Numbered from the stretch's first letter, positions 52,277-61,886 are shown. The stretch is DNA of 64,000 nucleotides from Pelagibius litoralis (GCA_029287455.1 JARFRB010000099.1:1-64000), one strand, 5' to 3'. Numbers and translations: made by a program. Notes: generated by a model from the sequence alone, not told the origin.

Positions 52277-54078
52277 GAGACCCTGCCATCGTGATCCTAG
52301 GCCCCTCCGCCGTGACGACCGCCGAAAGGCTTGCCGCGGCGCTGCCGGGCGCGGAGATTCACGGACAGGCGGCGCGCGTGACTTCCGCCGCCGTTGCCTT
52401 CGAGCAGGCGCCAAGCCATCTCGGCGCGCTCTTTCTCGAAGGGCGGCCGATCATTGGTGTCTGTGCCACCGGGATCTTGATCCGCGCCTTGGCGCCGGTG
52501 CTTGCCGACAAGCGCGCCGAGCCGCCGGTGATTGCCGTGGCGGAGGATGGCTCGGCGGTGGTGCCGCTGCTCGGCGGGCACAAGGGCGCGAACGCCCTTG
52601 CCCGCCGGATCGCGGAGGTTTTCGGCGTGCGGGCCGCGGTGACCACCGCCGGGGACTTGCGGTTTGGCCTGGCTCTGGACGAACCGCCTGAGGGATGGAG
52701 CCTTGCCAATCCGCAAGACGCCAAAGCCTTCGCCGCGTCTCTTCTCGCGGGTCAAGCGGTGCGTCTGGACGGATGTGCCAAGTGGCTTAGCGACTCCGGG
52801 CTTCCCTTAGAGGCCTCTGGTGGGCTGGTGCTGCGCGTGACCGAGAAAGCCGAGCAAGGCTCTTCTGAGCGTCTGGTCTATCACCCCCGCCGGCTGGCGG
52901 TGGGTGTGGGTTGCGAACGCGGTTGCTCGCCCGAAGAACTCGAAGATCTCGTGCACTCGGCCTTGGAGCGCCATGGGTTGGCACGGCAGGCGGTGGCGCT
53001 GGTGGCATCCTTGGATCTGAAGGAAGACGAGGCAGCGGTGGAGTCCTTGGCGGAGCGGCTGGCTGTTCCGGCCCGCTTTTTTTCTGTGGCGGAATTGAAT
53101 GCCGAGGCCGGCCGGCTCGCCAATGCCTCGGATCTGGTTCTCGCCGAGGTCGGCTGCCCGGGCGTGGCGGAGGGAGCCGCTCTCGCGGCCGCCGGATCTG
53201 AAGGCGCTTTGATCGTGGAGAAGACGAAGTCCAGTCGGGCCACCTGCGCAATTGCCCTGTCGCCCGAGCCGATAAATCCCACTGGGGCGGGCCGGCCGCG
53301 CGGACAGCTTTTCGTGGTTGGAATCGGCCCGGGCACCGAGGACTGGCGGTCCCCGGAAGCCAGCGGGGCCTTGCGCCGGGCGAGCGATTGGGTGGGCTAT
53401 GGCCTTTATCTCGATCTAGCGGCGGGCGCGTCATCCGGCGCGACGCGGCATGCCTTTGCTCTGGGCGAGGAGGAAGCGCGGGTCCGCCATGCCCTGGCGC
53501 TGGCGGCGGAGGGGCGGAGCGTGGCGCTCGTCTGCTCCGGCGACGCGGGCATCTATGCAATGGCAAGTCTGGTCTACGAAGTTATGGATCAGGGCAACTT
53601 GGGCGCGGCCGAGCGCCGGGTGGCGGTGACCGTTGTGCCCGGTATTTCGGCGTTTCAGGCGGCAGCGGCGCGGGCCGGGGCGCCCATCGGGCATGATTTC
53701 TGCGCCATCTCACTTTCTGATTTGCTGACCCCTTGGGAGGTTATCGAGAGGCGGCTGCGGGCCGCGGCGGAGGGCGATTTCGTGGTCGCACTTTATAACC
53801 CGCGCTCCCGCAAGCGAGTTGATCACCTGGCGCGCGCCCTGGAGATCCTCTCCGGCCACCGCCCGCCCGGCACGCCGGTTATCCTCGCCACGAACTTGGG
53901 GCGCGCGGACGAGCGTCTTCATGTGGCGGAGCTGTCGAATTTCGATCCGGAAGAGGTGGATATGCTGACCGTTGTGATGGTTGGGGCTTCCCAGTCTCGG
54001 GTCCTGCGCTTGGGCGACGGTAAGGATCGGGTCTACACGCCGCGCGGCTATGCCGCCAAACGGGAAGGGCAGTCATGA
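52270..54078 (+). CDS. cobJ: CbiG - CobJ fusion: cobalt-precorrin-5A hydrolase / precorrin-3B C17-methyltransferase
   Basis: A 602-residue fusion. Residues about 1-335 are CbiG-like: GVCATGILIRALAPVLADKR, AVVPLLGGHKGANALARRI, TTAGDLRFGLALDE, and a C-terminal CobE-like part (AVGVGCERGCSPEELEDLV). CbiG opens the delta-lactone in cobalt-precorrin-5A. Residues about 345-602 are the CobJ/CbiH methylase (LFVVGIGPGTEDWRSPEASG, CSGDAGIYAMASLVYEV, VVPGISAFQAAAARAGAP), which methylates C17 and drives ring contraction. Such fusions are known in alphaproteobacteria. Starts ATG 52270, within the cobI end. Confidence 0.93.
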   Translation: MVRDPAIVILGPSAVTTAERLAAALPGAEIHGQAARVTSAAVAFEQAPSHLGALFLEGRPIIGVCATGILIRALAPVLADKRAEPPVIAVAEDGSAVVPLLGGHKGANALARRIAEVFGVRAAVTTAGDLRFGLALDEPPEGWSLANPQDAKAFAASLLAGQAVRLDGCAKWLSDSGLPLEASGGLVLRVTEKAEQGSSERLVYHPRRLAVGVGCERGCSPEELEDLVHSALERHGLARQAVALVASLDLKEDEAAVESLAERLAVPARFFSVAELNAEAGRLANASDLVLAEVGCPGVAEGAALAAAGSEGALIVEKTKSSRATCAIALSPEPINPTGAGRPRGQLFVVGIGPGTEDWRSPEASGALRRASDWVGYGLYLDLAAGASSGATRHAFALGEEEARVRHALALAAEGRSVALVCSGDAGIYAMASLVYEVMDQGNLGAAERRVAVTVVPGISAFQAAAARAGAPIGHDFCAISLSDLLTPWEVIERRLRAAAEGDFVVALYNPRSRKRVDHLARALEILSGHRPPGTPVILATNLGRADERLHVAELSNFDPEEVDMLTVVMVGASQSRVLRLGDGKDRVYTPRGYAAKREGQS

Positions 54079-54842
54079 CGGTCTATTTCATCGGCGCCGG
54101 CCCTGGCGCGGCGGATTTGATCACCCTGCGCGGCCAGCGCTTGATCGAGCGCTGTCCCGTTTGTCTCTACGCCGGATCGCTGGTGCCGCCGGAGGTCGTG
54201 GCATCCGCGCCCGAAGCGGCACGCGTCTTGGACACGGCACCGCTCAATCTGGAGCAGATCCTGGCGGAAATTGAAACCGCAGCCCGCGCAGGGCAGGACG
54301 TGGCCCGGGTGCATTCGGGCGATCCATCGATCTACGGAGCCATAGCCGAGCAAATGCGCCGGCTGGATGCCTTGGGAATTGTCTATGAAGTCGTGCCTGG
54401 CGTTCCGGCCTTCGCGGCGGCGGCCGCTCTCCTCAAGACCGAGCTGACCTTGCCGGAAATCGCCCAGACCGTCATCGTGACGCGCACCGGCATGAAGGCG
54501 TCGGCCATGCCCGGGGGCGAGGATCTGGCCACGCTCGGCAAAAGCGGGGCAACGCTGGCGATCCACCTGTCCGTCCGGAACTTGAAGCATATCGAGGAAA
54601 CCTTGACGCCGCTCTATGGGGCGGATTGCCCGGTCGTGGTCGTCTATCGCGCGACCTGGCCGGACGAACTGGTGATTCGCGGGACCCTATCGGACATCCG
54701 CCAGAAGGTGCGGGCCGCCAAGATCACGCGCACGGCCCTGGTGCTCGTCGGCCCCGTGCTCGGCAAGCAAGACTTCAGGGACTCAGCTCTCTATGCGGCG
54801 GACTACGAGCATGTGCTCCGTAACCGGAAGACGGCTGGGTGA
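54075..54842 (+). CDS. cobM: Precorrin-4 C11-methyltransferase
   Basis: A 255-residue SAM-dependent class III methylase (CobM/CbiF). VYFIGAGPGAADLITLRGQR, VHSGDPSIYGAIAEQMR, YEVVPGVPAFAAAAALLKTE and the YRATWPDELVIRGTL segment are diagnostic. It methylates C11 of (cobalt-)precorrin-4. ATG overlaps the preceding stop by four bases; it is the last plus-strand gene of this block, 12 bases before the convergent cobK. Confidence 0.95.
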   Translation: MTVYFIGAGPGAADLITLRGQRLIERCPVCLYAGSLVPPEVVASAPEAARVLDTAPLNLEQILAEIETAARAGQDVARVHSGDPSIYGAIAEQMRRLDALGIVYEVVPGVPAFAAAAALLKTELTLPEIAQTVIVTRTGMKASAMPGGEDLATLGKSGATLAIHLSVRNLKHIEETLTPLYGADCPVVVVYRATWPDELVIRGTLSDIRQKVRAAKITRTALVLVGPVLGKQDFRDSALYAADYEHVLRNRKTAG

Positions 54843-54854
54843 GGCGAACTTGCC

Positions 54855-55613
54855 TTAGCCTTGGCCGCCAAAGAGGCTTTCGATCGCCCCGACCATTTCC
54901 TCGGGCGTGGGGACGCTGCTTGCCGGCGGCTTGACGGGCCGGGGGATCATCGCCACGGGTAGGCTGAGAGCGCGGGCGGCGGCGAGTTTTGCTTCAGCCC
55001 CGCGGCCGCCGGCGTTCTTGCTGACCAGCCAATCGATGGCTTCCGCGCGCAACAAAGCGGCTTCTTCCTCCGCGCTCTCGGCCGGTGGGGCGAGCAAGAT
55101 GCTTGCGTTCGAGGGAACCCGGAGCGACGGCGGCTCAATCATGCGCGCCACCCAGAAGATATCTTCGCGCGCGAAGAAGGGGGCTAAGTCCCTGCTGCCC
55201 AGGGTGAGCAAGACGCGGGCGCCGCTCGGTAAGGACTTAGCGGCGTCCTGGATGCTGTCGAAGCCGTGCCAGCGATCTCCGGCTTGGGGAGTCCAGGGCG
55301 GTCTGGTGAGCCTCAGCAGGGGAATCCCGAGTGCCTCCGTGGCCGTTTTGGCGTTCTCGGAGATCCTGACGGCGAAGGGGTGGGCCGCATCGACGACCAA
55401 GTCGATAGAGTCTTCGCGCAAGAAACTCTTGAGCCCCTCGACGCCCCCAAAGCCGCCAACGCGGACTTCTCCGGCCGGCAGGTTAGGGGAGGAGGTGGCA
55501 CCAGCGAGCGAGGACACGGGTGAGAAGCTGGTGCGCCCCGCGAGCAAGCCCGCCAGCACTCGGGCGTCGCCTGTCCCGCCAAGAATCAGAATGCGCTTAA
55601 CCGGCCCGGGCAA
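54855..55613 (-). CDS. cobK: Precorrin-6A reductase
   Basis: Reduces the C18=C19 bond of precorrin-6A with NADPH. TTG 55613 gives 252 residues starting PGPVKRILILGGTGDARVLA, right for the family; AGGTGAG lies four bases upstream. A GTG three codons earlier is possible. The start overlaps the end of cbiD by 17 bases. Motifs: LGGTGDARVLAGLLAGR, DLVVDAAHPFAVRISENAK, LTLGSRDLAPFFA and WLVSKNAGGRGAEAKLAAAR. The open frame upstream of the chosen start overlaps cbiD and is a shadow. Confidence 0.92.
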   Translation of the reverse strand: MPGPVKRILILGGTGDARVLAGLLAGRTSFSPVSSLAGATSSPNLPAGEVRVGGFGGVEGLKSFLREDSIDLVVDAAHPFAVRISENAKTATEALGIPLLRLTRPPWTPQAGDRWHGFDSIQDAAKSLPSGARVLLTLGSRDLAPFFAREDIFWVARMIEPPSLRVPSNASILLAPPAESAEEEAALLRAEAIDWLVSKNAGGRGAEAKLAAARALSLPVAMIPRPVKPPASSVPTPEEMVGAIESLFGGQG

Positions 55614-56691
55614 CGATCTCACCTTTCCGGTCCACGACCACCACCTTGACCGCGACCGGCGCGTCGCCGAGAGTCGCCGCTGCCACCTGGCGGGCGTTTT
55701 CCGCCACCGCCGAGGCAAGCGGGAGGTGGAGCGGTCCCACGATCTCAAGCACCTCCAGTGCGGTGTTCGCCTCGGCGACCCGTGCGGTCACGGCGGCGTT
55801 CGCTCCAAGCTCCTCCAGGCGCGCGGCCAGCCACTGGAAATCTACCTGGCTGCGCCCTGAATGCAGATCGAGCCGGCCTTGCGCCAGCTTGGTGATCTTG
55901 GCGAAGCCGCCGCCGATGGTGAGCCGGGGCAGAGGGTGGGTCCGCAGATACTTCAGCAAGCCGCCGGCGAAGTCGCCCATGTCCAGCATGGCGTGGTCGG
56001 GCAAGGAATAGAGCCGCTGGACGCTGGCCTCCGAGGTGGAGCCGGTGCATCCGGCCACATGGGTCAGGCCCGCCGCGCGCGCCACGTCGATGCCACGATG
56101 GATCGAGTGGATCCAAGCCGAACAGGAAAAGGGATGAACCACGCCTGTTGTGCCAAGGATGGACAGGCCGCCTAGAATTCCAAGGCGCGGGTTCCAGGTC
56201 TTTCCGGCAAGCTCCTCGCCTTCGGGGATCGAGATTTCGATCTCAACGTCTCCGGCGGCGCCAAAGCGCGCGGCGATCTCCGCGACGGCCTCGCTCATCA
56301 TGCGGCGCGGGACCGGATTGATCGCCGGTTCTCCAGGGGGGATCGGCAGACCCGCCTTGGTTACTTTCCCAACACCTTTTCCGGCCCGAAAGGATACGCC
56401 GCTGCCCGGCTGCGCGTAGCGCACCGTGGAAATGATCAAGGCGCCGTGCGTGACGTCCGGGTCGTCGCCCGCATCCTTCACGATTCCGGCCCGCGCCCAG
56501 CCGTCGCCCAGGCCCTCCAGCGCAAGCGGAAAGCTTGGCGTTTCGCCCTTTGGCAGGACGATGCCCACGGGATCGGGAAAGTGTCCGCTCAGCAATGCCG
56601 TATATGCGGCGCTCGTTGCCGCTGTGGCGCAAGCGCCGGTGGTCCAACCCCGCCTTAGATTACCGGTGCGATCAGCCATTGTGACGGTCAT
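55597..56691 (-). CDS. cbiD: Cobalt-precorrin-5B C1-methyltransferase
   Basis: A 364-residue CbiD, which methylates C1 and substitutes for CobF. The signature RGWTTGACATAATSAAYTAL is near the N-terminus; KDAGDDPDVTHGALI, NPVPRRMM, GILGGLSILGTTGVVHPFS and TIGGGFAKITKLAQG follow. An internal Met four codons in is an alternative start. CbiD is the classic marker of the anaerobic route but also occurs in alphaproteobacteria alongside CobN. It is divergent from cobA with only 72 bases between. Confidence 0.95.
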   Translation of the reverse strand: MTVTMADRTGNLRRGWTTGACATAATSAAYTALLSGHFPDPVGIVLPKGETPSFPLALEGLGDGWARAGIVKDAGDDPDVTHGALIISTVRYAQPGSGVSFRAGKGVGKVTKAGLPIPPGEPAINPVPRRMMSEAVAEIAARFGAAGDVEIEISIPEGEELAGKTWNPRLGILGGLSILGTTGVVHPFSCSAWIHSIHRGIDVARAAGLTHVAGCTGSTSEASVQRLYSLPDHAMLDMGDFAGGLLKYLRTHPLPRLTIGGGFAKITKLAQGRLDLHSGRSQVDFQWLAARLEELGANAAVTARVAEANTALEVLEIVGPLHLPLASAVAENARQVAAATLGDAPVAVKVVVVDRKGEIVARAG

Positions 56692-56763
56692 AATGCCTGT
56701 TTATAGAGATATCATGTCAGCCTATAGGGAACCCATGTCCTCGGCAAAACCCGCGAGCGTTTC
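56692..56763. promoter_or_regulatory. Divergent cbiD / cobA promoter interval
   Basis: 72 bases must hold both promoters. It is AT-richer than its surroundings (TTTATAGAGATATCATG) and contains two ATCATGTC/CCCATGTC-like half repeats about 20 bases apart. No riboswitch fits here. Confidence 0.35.
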
Positions 56764-57633
56764 ATGACGGCCTCGCCCGGCGGCGACAGGCAGGCCTGGC
56801 TCGATCCCGGCCCGGAGGAGCGCGGTTTCGCCAGGTTGGATGCAGCTACCTTTCCAAGCTTCGAGCCGGGGTGGGTTTGGCTGGTGGGTGCGGGGCCGGG
56901 TGCGCCGGGGCTTCTGACTCTACTGGCCTATCACGCATTGCAGTCCGCGGACATCGTGATCTACGACGCGCTGGTCAATCCCGATGTGCTCCGCTGGGTG
57001 CGGCCGGGCTGTCAGGTCGAGTACGCTGGCAAGCGGGGCGGCAAGCCCTCGGCGAAGCAGCGTGATATTTCCCTGCGGCTCGTGGAACTGGCGAAGGGCG
57101 GACAGCGGGTGCTGCGTCTCAAGGGCGGCGATCCCTTCATCTTCGGGCGGGGTGCCGAGGAATGCCAGACCCTGGCGCGTGCGGGCGTTCCCTTCCGGAT
57201 CGTGCCCGGCATCTCCTCGGGCGCGGGCGGTCTGGCCTATGCCGGCATCCCGGCCACGCACCGAGATACGAACCACAGCGTGATCTTCCTGACGGGCCAT
57301 GACGCCACCGGAGAGATTCCCGCCGGCGTGGATTGGCGTGCGGTCGCCACGGCCTCACCGGTAATCGTGATGTACATGGCTATGAAGAACCTGCCTGGCA
57401 TTGCCGAGAAATTCCTCGCCTTCGGGCGGTCGCCGCAGGACCCGCTAACGATCGTGTCCCGCGTCTCCTTGCCGGACCAGACGGTGCGCGAAACGACCCT
57501 TGGGGACGCTTCGCGCGTCGTGCGCGAAGAGGGCTTGCCCACCCCAGCGATTATCGTCATCGGCAGAGTGGCGGACTTGCGCGGCGCGCTCGATTGGTAC
57601 GTCGGCGGCCTGCGGGAGAATAGCCTTGGGTGA
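56764..57633 (+). CDS. cobA: Uroporphyrinogen-III C-methyltransferase
   Basis: Makes precorrin-2 from uroporphyrinogen III, the committed step to corrins and siroheme. 289 residues with an N-terminal extension of about 35 residues before VWLVGAGPGAPGLLTLLAYH. Other motifs: IVIYDALVNPDVL, GKRGGKPSAKQRDI, LRLKGGDPFIFGRGAEE, VPGISSGAGGLAYAGIPATH and VIVMYMAMKNLP. It lacks the oxidase/ferrochelatase half of CysG, so it is a dedicated SUMT. Confidence 0.95.
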   Translation: MTASPGGDRQAWLDPGPEERGFARLDAATFPSFEPGWVWLVGAGPGAPGLLTLLAYHALQSADIVIYDALVNPDVLRWVRPGCQVEYAGKRGGKPSAKQRDISLRLVELAKGGQRVLRLKGGDPFIFGRGAEECQTLARAGVPFRIVPGISSGAGGLAYAGIPATHRDTNHSVIFLTGHDATGEIPAGVDWRAVATASPVIVMYMAMKNLPGIAEKFLAFGRSPQDPLTIVSRVSLPDQTVRETTLGDASRVVREEGLPTPAIIVIGRVADLRGALDWYVGGLRENSLG

Positions 57634-58939
57634 GGCGCGCGGCATTGTGGTCGCTGCTCCTGCTTCGGGGTCGGGCAAGACGGTGGTGACACTCGGCCTG
57701 CTTCGCGCCTTGGCGAAGGCGGGGATCACCGTTGCCTCCGCCAAGGCCGGTCCCGACTACATCGATCCACGGTTCCACGCGGCTGCAACGGAGCGGCCCT
57801 GCCCGAACATCGACGTTTGGGCCATGCGGCCGGGGCTTGTCGACCGCCTTTGCGGGGAGGTGGCGGAGGACTCGGAGCTCTTTGTCGTCGAGGGGGTGAT
57901 GGGCCTCTTCGATGGGGCGGAAGGCGGGCAAGGCTCGACGGCGGATATCGCGGCGCACTTGGGCCTACCGGTGGTGCTCGTGGTGGATGCCCGCGCCCAA
58001 GCGCATTCCGCGGCGGCCTTGGTGAAGGGTTTTGCGGAGTTCCGAAAGGATTGCCGCGTTGGCGGCGTCATCTTCAACCGGGTCGCCAGTGCGCGCCACG
58101 AGTCGGTTCTGCGAAGCGCCCTCGCGCCGCTCGGGATCCCCGTGATCGGCGCGGTGCGCCAGACCGCCGGATTGGAGCTGCCGTCGCGTCATCTGGGCTT
58201 GGTGCAGGCCGAGGAGGTCAAGGGCCTGGAGGATTTCCTCGACCGCGCATCGGGCTTGGTGACGGAAGGCCTGGATATGGCGCTTTTGCGCGGCGTGGCG
58301 CGCCCGCCGCAAGCGGGGTTGGGCGCCGGCGTCAAACCCTTGGCGCCGCTCGGCCAAAGAATCGCCGTTGCCGCCGATGCGGCCTTCGGCTTCGCCTATC
58401 CGCATCTCTTGGAGGGCTGGCGCGCGCTTGGGGCTGAGATATCGACCTTTTCTCCTCTGGCCGACGAGGCGCCCCGCGAAGCGGCCGACGCGGTCTTCCT
58501 GCCGGGCGGCTATCCGGAACTTCACGCCGGGCGGATCGCGGCGAACGAGGCTTTTCTCGGAGGGCTGAGGTCCGCGCGTGACCGGGGCACTCTGATCTAC
58601 GGCGAATGCGGCGGCTACATGGTCATGGGCGAAGTGCTGATCGATCGGGAGGGCCAGGCGCACGCCATGGCAGGGTTGCTTCCGAGCAGCACCAGTTTCG
58701 CCGAACGGCGCTTGCAGCTCGGCTACCGCTACCTCAATCACGACGGTGTCTTACCCTGGCCGAAGAGCTTGACCGGGCACGAGTTCCACTTTTCGACTCT
58801 CTCTAGCCAAGGGGGGGGAGATTCTCTATTTCAGGTGGCCGACTCAGGCGGCCGGCAAATCGGCCCCATGGGCGAGCGGATTGGCCGGGTTATGGGCTCC
58901 TACGCCCACGTCATTGATGCCTGCAGCCGCGCGGCTTAG
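57626..58939 (+). CDS. cobB: Cobyrinic (hydrogenobyrinic) acid a,c-diamide synthase
   Basis: A 437-residue glutamine-dependent amidotransferase from TTG 57626, overlapping cobA by eight bases. Start GEARGIVVAAPASGSGKTVV contains the ATP P-loop; VVEGVMGLFDGAEGG is conserved in the synthetase half. The C-terminal glutaminase half has the nucleophile Cys in YGECGGYMVMGE and a late His in MGSYAHVIDA. In CobN organisms the substrate is hydrogenobyrinic acid; the CbiA name applies if cobalt is already inserted. The upstream open frame is a shadow of cobA. Confidence 0.94.
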   Translation: MGEARGIVVAAPASGSGKTVVTLGLLRALAKAGITVASAKAGPDYIDPRFHAAATERPCPNIDVWAMRPGLVDRLCGEVAEDSELFVVEGVMGLFDGAEGGQGSTADIAAHLGLPVVLVVDARAQAHSAAALVKGFAEFRKDCRVGGVIFNRVASARHESVLRSALAPLGIPVIGAVRQTAGLELPSRHLGLVQAEEVKGLEDFLDRASGLVTEGLDMALLRGVARPPQAGLGAGVKPLAPLGQRIAVAADAAFGFAYPHLLEGWRALGAEISTFSPLADEAPREAADAVFLPGGYPELHAGRIAANEAFLGGLRSARDRGTLIYGECGGYMVMGEVLIDREGQAHAMAGLLPSSTSFAERRLQLGYRYLNHDGVLPWPKSLTGHEFHFSTLSSQGGGDSLFQVADSGGRQIGPMGERIGRVMGSYAHVIDACSRAA

Positions 58940-58951
58940 GGAAACGCTTTG

Positions 58952-60457
58952 ATGCCGACGCCGGCGCTGATGCTGCAAGGGACGGGCTCCGACGTTGGCA
59001 AGTCCCTGCTGGTGACGGGCCTCGCGCGGGCATTCACGCGGCGCGGCCTCAGGGTCCGGCCCTTCAAGCCACAGAACATGTCGAATAACGCCGCCGTCAC
59101 TCAGGACGGGGGCGAGATCGGCCGCGCCCAGGCGCTGCAGGCGCGGGCCTGCGGCGCGGAGCTGACGGTCCACATGAACCCCATTCTGCTGAAGCCCGAG
59201 AGCCAAGGCGGCGCCCAGGTCGTGGTCCAGGGCCAGCGGATCGCGAGCATGGAGGCGCGGGCCTATTTCAAACGGCGCCAAGAATTCCTGCCGGCGGTGC
59301 TAGAAAGCTACGGGCGCCTCGCCGGGGAGGCTGACTTGGTGTTGGTCGAGGGGGCAGGCTCCCCGGCGGAGGTCAATCTGCGCGACGGAGATATCGCGAA
59401 CATGGGCTTCGCGCGGGCCGCCGGCGTTCCGGTGGTCCTGGTCGGAGACATTCATCGCGGCGGGGTGATCGCGAGCCTTGTCGGCAGCTTCGTGGTGATC
59501 GACGGGGCCGACGCGGACCAGATCCGGGCAATCATGGTGAACAAGTTTCACGGGGATATCAGCCTGTTCGACGAAGGCGTTCGCTATTTGGAAGCGGCAA
59601 CCGGACGGCCTTGCGCGGGCGTCGTGCCGCACTTCGCGGCCGCCGGGCGCTTGCCGGCGGAGGACTCCCTGGCCCTGGAACAGATGAAGCCGGATAGGCG
59701 CGGAAGGTTGCGAGTGGCTGTTCCCCGCTTGCCGCGGATTTCGAATTTCGACGATCTAGATCCCTTGAAACTGGAGCCGGACGTCGAGGTTCTGTTTGTC
59801 CAACCGGGCCAGCCGATCCCCGCCGATTGCCAGTTGATCCTGCTTCCCGGTTCGAAGTCCACTGCGGGCGATCTTTCCCAGCTTCGTGAAGAAGGGTGGG
59901 ACATCGATATCCTGGCGCATGCCCGGCGGGGCGGCCATGTGCTAGGGCTCTGCGGCGGCTTCCAGATGCTGGGGCGCAGTTTGAGCGATCCGGAGGGGCT
60001 GGAGGGGCCGGCGGGAAGCCACGCCGGCCTCGCTCTATTGGATGTGGACACTGTCCTGACCCCGGAGAAGCGCTTGGAGACGGTCACCGGCCGCCAACTC
60101 GCCAGCGGTCAATTCTTCACGGGCTACGAGATGCACAAGGGCCGGACCGCCGGACCGGATCTGGCACGCCCTTTCGCCGAGGTGGAAGGCCGTCCGGAAG
60201 GGGCCTGCTCGCCAGATGGGCGGATTGCCGGAAGCTATCTGCATGGCATCTTCGCCGCGGATGATTTCCGCCGCGCCTATCTCACAGGCCTTGGCGAAGA
60301 GATCGCGGCGGGGCCGAGCTACGAGGCGACGGTCGAGGCCACCCTAGATGCTTTGGCGGAGCACCTCGAGCGGCACCTGGACCTCGACCTGCTCTGGCGG
60401 ATCGCTCAAGGGGAGGGCGCGACGGCCGAACCGCGGACCCAATCCCAAAGTCTGTAA
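58952..60457 (+). CDS. cobQ: Cobyric acid synthase (glutamine-hydrolysing)
   Basis: Amidates side chains b, d, e and g of adenosylcobyrinic acid a,c-diamide. 501 residues from ATG 58952 (a TTG one codon earlier is less likely). [60 protein letters not shown] and the glutaminase [10 protein letters not shown] with late His in SYLHGIFA are all present. Twelve bases after cobB and 17 before cbiB, so co-transcribed. Confidence 0.96.
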   Translation: MPTPALMLQGTGSDVGKSLLVTGLARAFTRRGLRVRPFKPQNMSNNAAVTQDGGEIGRAQALQARACGAELTVHMNPILLKPESQGGAQVVVQGQRIASMEARAYFKRRQEFLPAVLESYGRLAGEADLVLVEGAGSPAEVNLRDGDIANMGFARAAGVPVVLVGDIHRGGVIASLVGSFVVIDGADADQIRAIMVNKFHGDISLFDEGVRYLEAATGRPCAGVVPHFAAAGRLPAEDSLALEQMKPDRRGRLRVAVPRLPRISNFDDLDPLKLEPDVEVLFVQPGQPIPADCQLILLPGSKSTAGDLSQLREEGWDIDILAHARRGGHVLGLCGGFQMLGRSLSDPEGLEGPAGSHAGLALLDVDTVLTPEKRLETVTGRQLASGQFFTGYEMHKGRTAGPDLARPFAEVEGRPEGACSPDGRIAGSYLHGIFAADDFRRAYLTGLGEEIAAGPSYEATVEATLDALAEHLERHLDLDLLWRIAQGEGATAEPRTQSQSL

Positions 60458-60474
60458 AGGGGCGAAGAGGGACC

Positions 60475-61458
60475 ATGAACCCGCTTCTCGCGGCGGAGAA
60501 CTGGTGGATCGCGCTGGTGGCCCTTGGGCTTGAGCGCATGCTTGGATATCCCGCGCCGGTTTTCGCCGCGATCAGCCATCCCGTGGTCTGGGTGGGGGCT
60601 TTGATCGATTGGCTCGACCGGACTTGGAACCGCGCCGAATGGGGACCGGGTGCGCGCCGCACTGCCGGTGTCTGCGCCGTGGTTCTGATGGTGCTTGTGG
60701 TAGCTGGCTTGACGCTCGCCGCGACGCTTGCCCTTCGGGCCATTCCGGGCGGCTGGATGGTCGAGGCGGTGCTGGCTTCTAGCCTGCTCGCCCAACGGGA
60801 CCTGGGGCGCTCCGTCGCGGCCGTGGCCGGAGGGCTGGACGAGAGCCTTGCCCAAGGCCGTGACGCGGTGCGCCATATCGTTGGGCGCAACCCCGCCGAA
60901 CTGGACGAGAGCGGGGTCGCCAAGGGCGCAATCGAAAGCCTGGCGGAGAACACAGCGGACGGAATCATCGTCCCGCTTTTCTGGCTCCTGATTGGCGGCT
61001 TGCCTGCGATCGCGGTTTACAAGGCGATCAATACCGCTGATAGCATGATCGGCCACCGCTCGGAGAAGTATGCAGATTTCGGCTGGGCGGCGGCGCGCTT
61101 GGACGACCTGGTGAACCTGCCAGGCGCCCGCTTGACCGGCGCTCTCTTCGCGCTGGCGGCGATGCTGCCGGACCCGAAAGCGGGCCGCGCCGCATTCCGG
61201 GCGATGCTACGCGACGCGCCGAAGCATGTTTCTCCCAATGCTGGTTGGCCGGAAGCGTCAATGGCCGGGGCCTTGGAGATTCAGTTGGGGGGTCCACGCA
61301 GCTATGGCGAGCGCCGCGTCGATCTGCCGACCATGGGGCAGGGGCGTCTGGAGCTATCCCGCCGTGACATCCGGGCCGCGCTGGCGCTCTACGAGCGAGC
61401 GTTATGGATTGCCTTTGCTTTTGTCGGACTTGGGGCCGCCTTCACTTTCTTCCCGTGA
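60475..61458 (+). CDS. cobD: Adenosylcobinamide-phosphate synthase, membrane
   Basis: A 327-residue polytopic membrane protein (CobD in the aerobic nomenclature, CbiB otherwise) joining aminopropanol (phosphate) to cobyric acid. LAAENWWIALVALGLERMLG, HPVVWVGALIDWLDRTWN, VVLMVLVVAGLTLAATLAL and the conserved KGAIESLAENTADGIIVPLF, NTADSMIGHRSEKYADFGWA are diagnostic. Last gene of cobA-cobB-cobQ-cobD. Its 3' end overlaps a convergent gene by 57 bases. Confidence 0.95.
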   Translation: MNPLLAAENWWIALVALGLERMLGYPAPVFAAISHPVVWVGALIDWLDRTWNRAEWGPGARRTAGVCAVVLMVLVVAGLTLAATLALRAIPGGWMVEAVLASSLLAQRDLGRSVAAVAGGLDESLAQGRDAVRHIVGRNPAELDESGVAKGAIESLAENTADGIIVPLFWLLIGGLPAIAVYKAINTADSMIGHRSEKYADFGWAAARLDDLVNLPGARLTGALFALAAMLPDPKAGRAAFRAMLRDAPKHVSPNAGWPEASMAGALEIQLGGPRSYGERRVDLPTMGQGRLELSRRDIRAALALYERALWIAFAFVGLGAAFTFFP

Positions 61459-61833
61459 CGGCCAGGCGGGTGGAATGCGGGCAATGAAATGCCCGCGCAT
61501 ACCGTCGGGCCAGCTTCGAAAGGGCACCTCGCCGGTTTCGCTTTGCTCATGGAGATCAAACCACTCGACGATGGCCTCGGCGCTTTGGCGCTCCGGGGCG
61601 AAGTCGCCGGTCAGGTAGCTGTACTTGGCGTCATCGCGCAACAAGACGTTGCAATGGCGCTTGCAGGACCAGAGACAGGTCTGAAAACCGATGCCAATGT
61701 CTGAGCGCCCCTGGTCGGCGAGAACGTCTTTCGCATACTCGGCTAGGATTTCCCCGCCGCTGCGGCCGTCTGGCGCCAGCTTCTCCTCCCTCGAATATCG
61801 GCAGGTCCGGCAGAAAATTAGGCTTCGTGTCAT
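61402..61833 (-). CDS. DUF1636-type Cys-rich (ferredoxin-like) protein
   Basis: 143 residues from ATG 61833. MTRSLIFCRTCRYS and CLWSCKRHCNVLLRDDAKYS give a CxxC plus CxxxCxxxC arrangement like the thioredoxin-fold 2Fe-2S ferredoxins grouped as DUF1636. The pattern SYLTGDFAPERQSAEAIVEW is typical. These genes recur beside cobalamin genes, and a role in corrin synthesis has been suggested from context, not shown. An in-frame extension upstream is the complement of tRNA-Asn and is not protein. Its 3' end lies under the cobD stop region. Confidence 0.8.
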   Translation of the reverse strand: MTRSLIFCRTCRYSREEKLAPDGRSGGEILAEYAKDVLADQGRSDIGIGFQTCLWSCKRHCNVLLRDDAKYSYLTGDFAPERQSAEAIVEWFDLHEQSETGEVPFRSWPDGMRGHFIARIPPAWPSREESEGGPKSDKSKGNP

Positions 61834-61886
61834 TGCCCTTCCGGCACTTGGCCCCTCGGAAATGACTCCCCCGGGAGACAGTTCCC

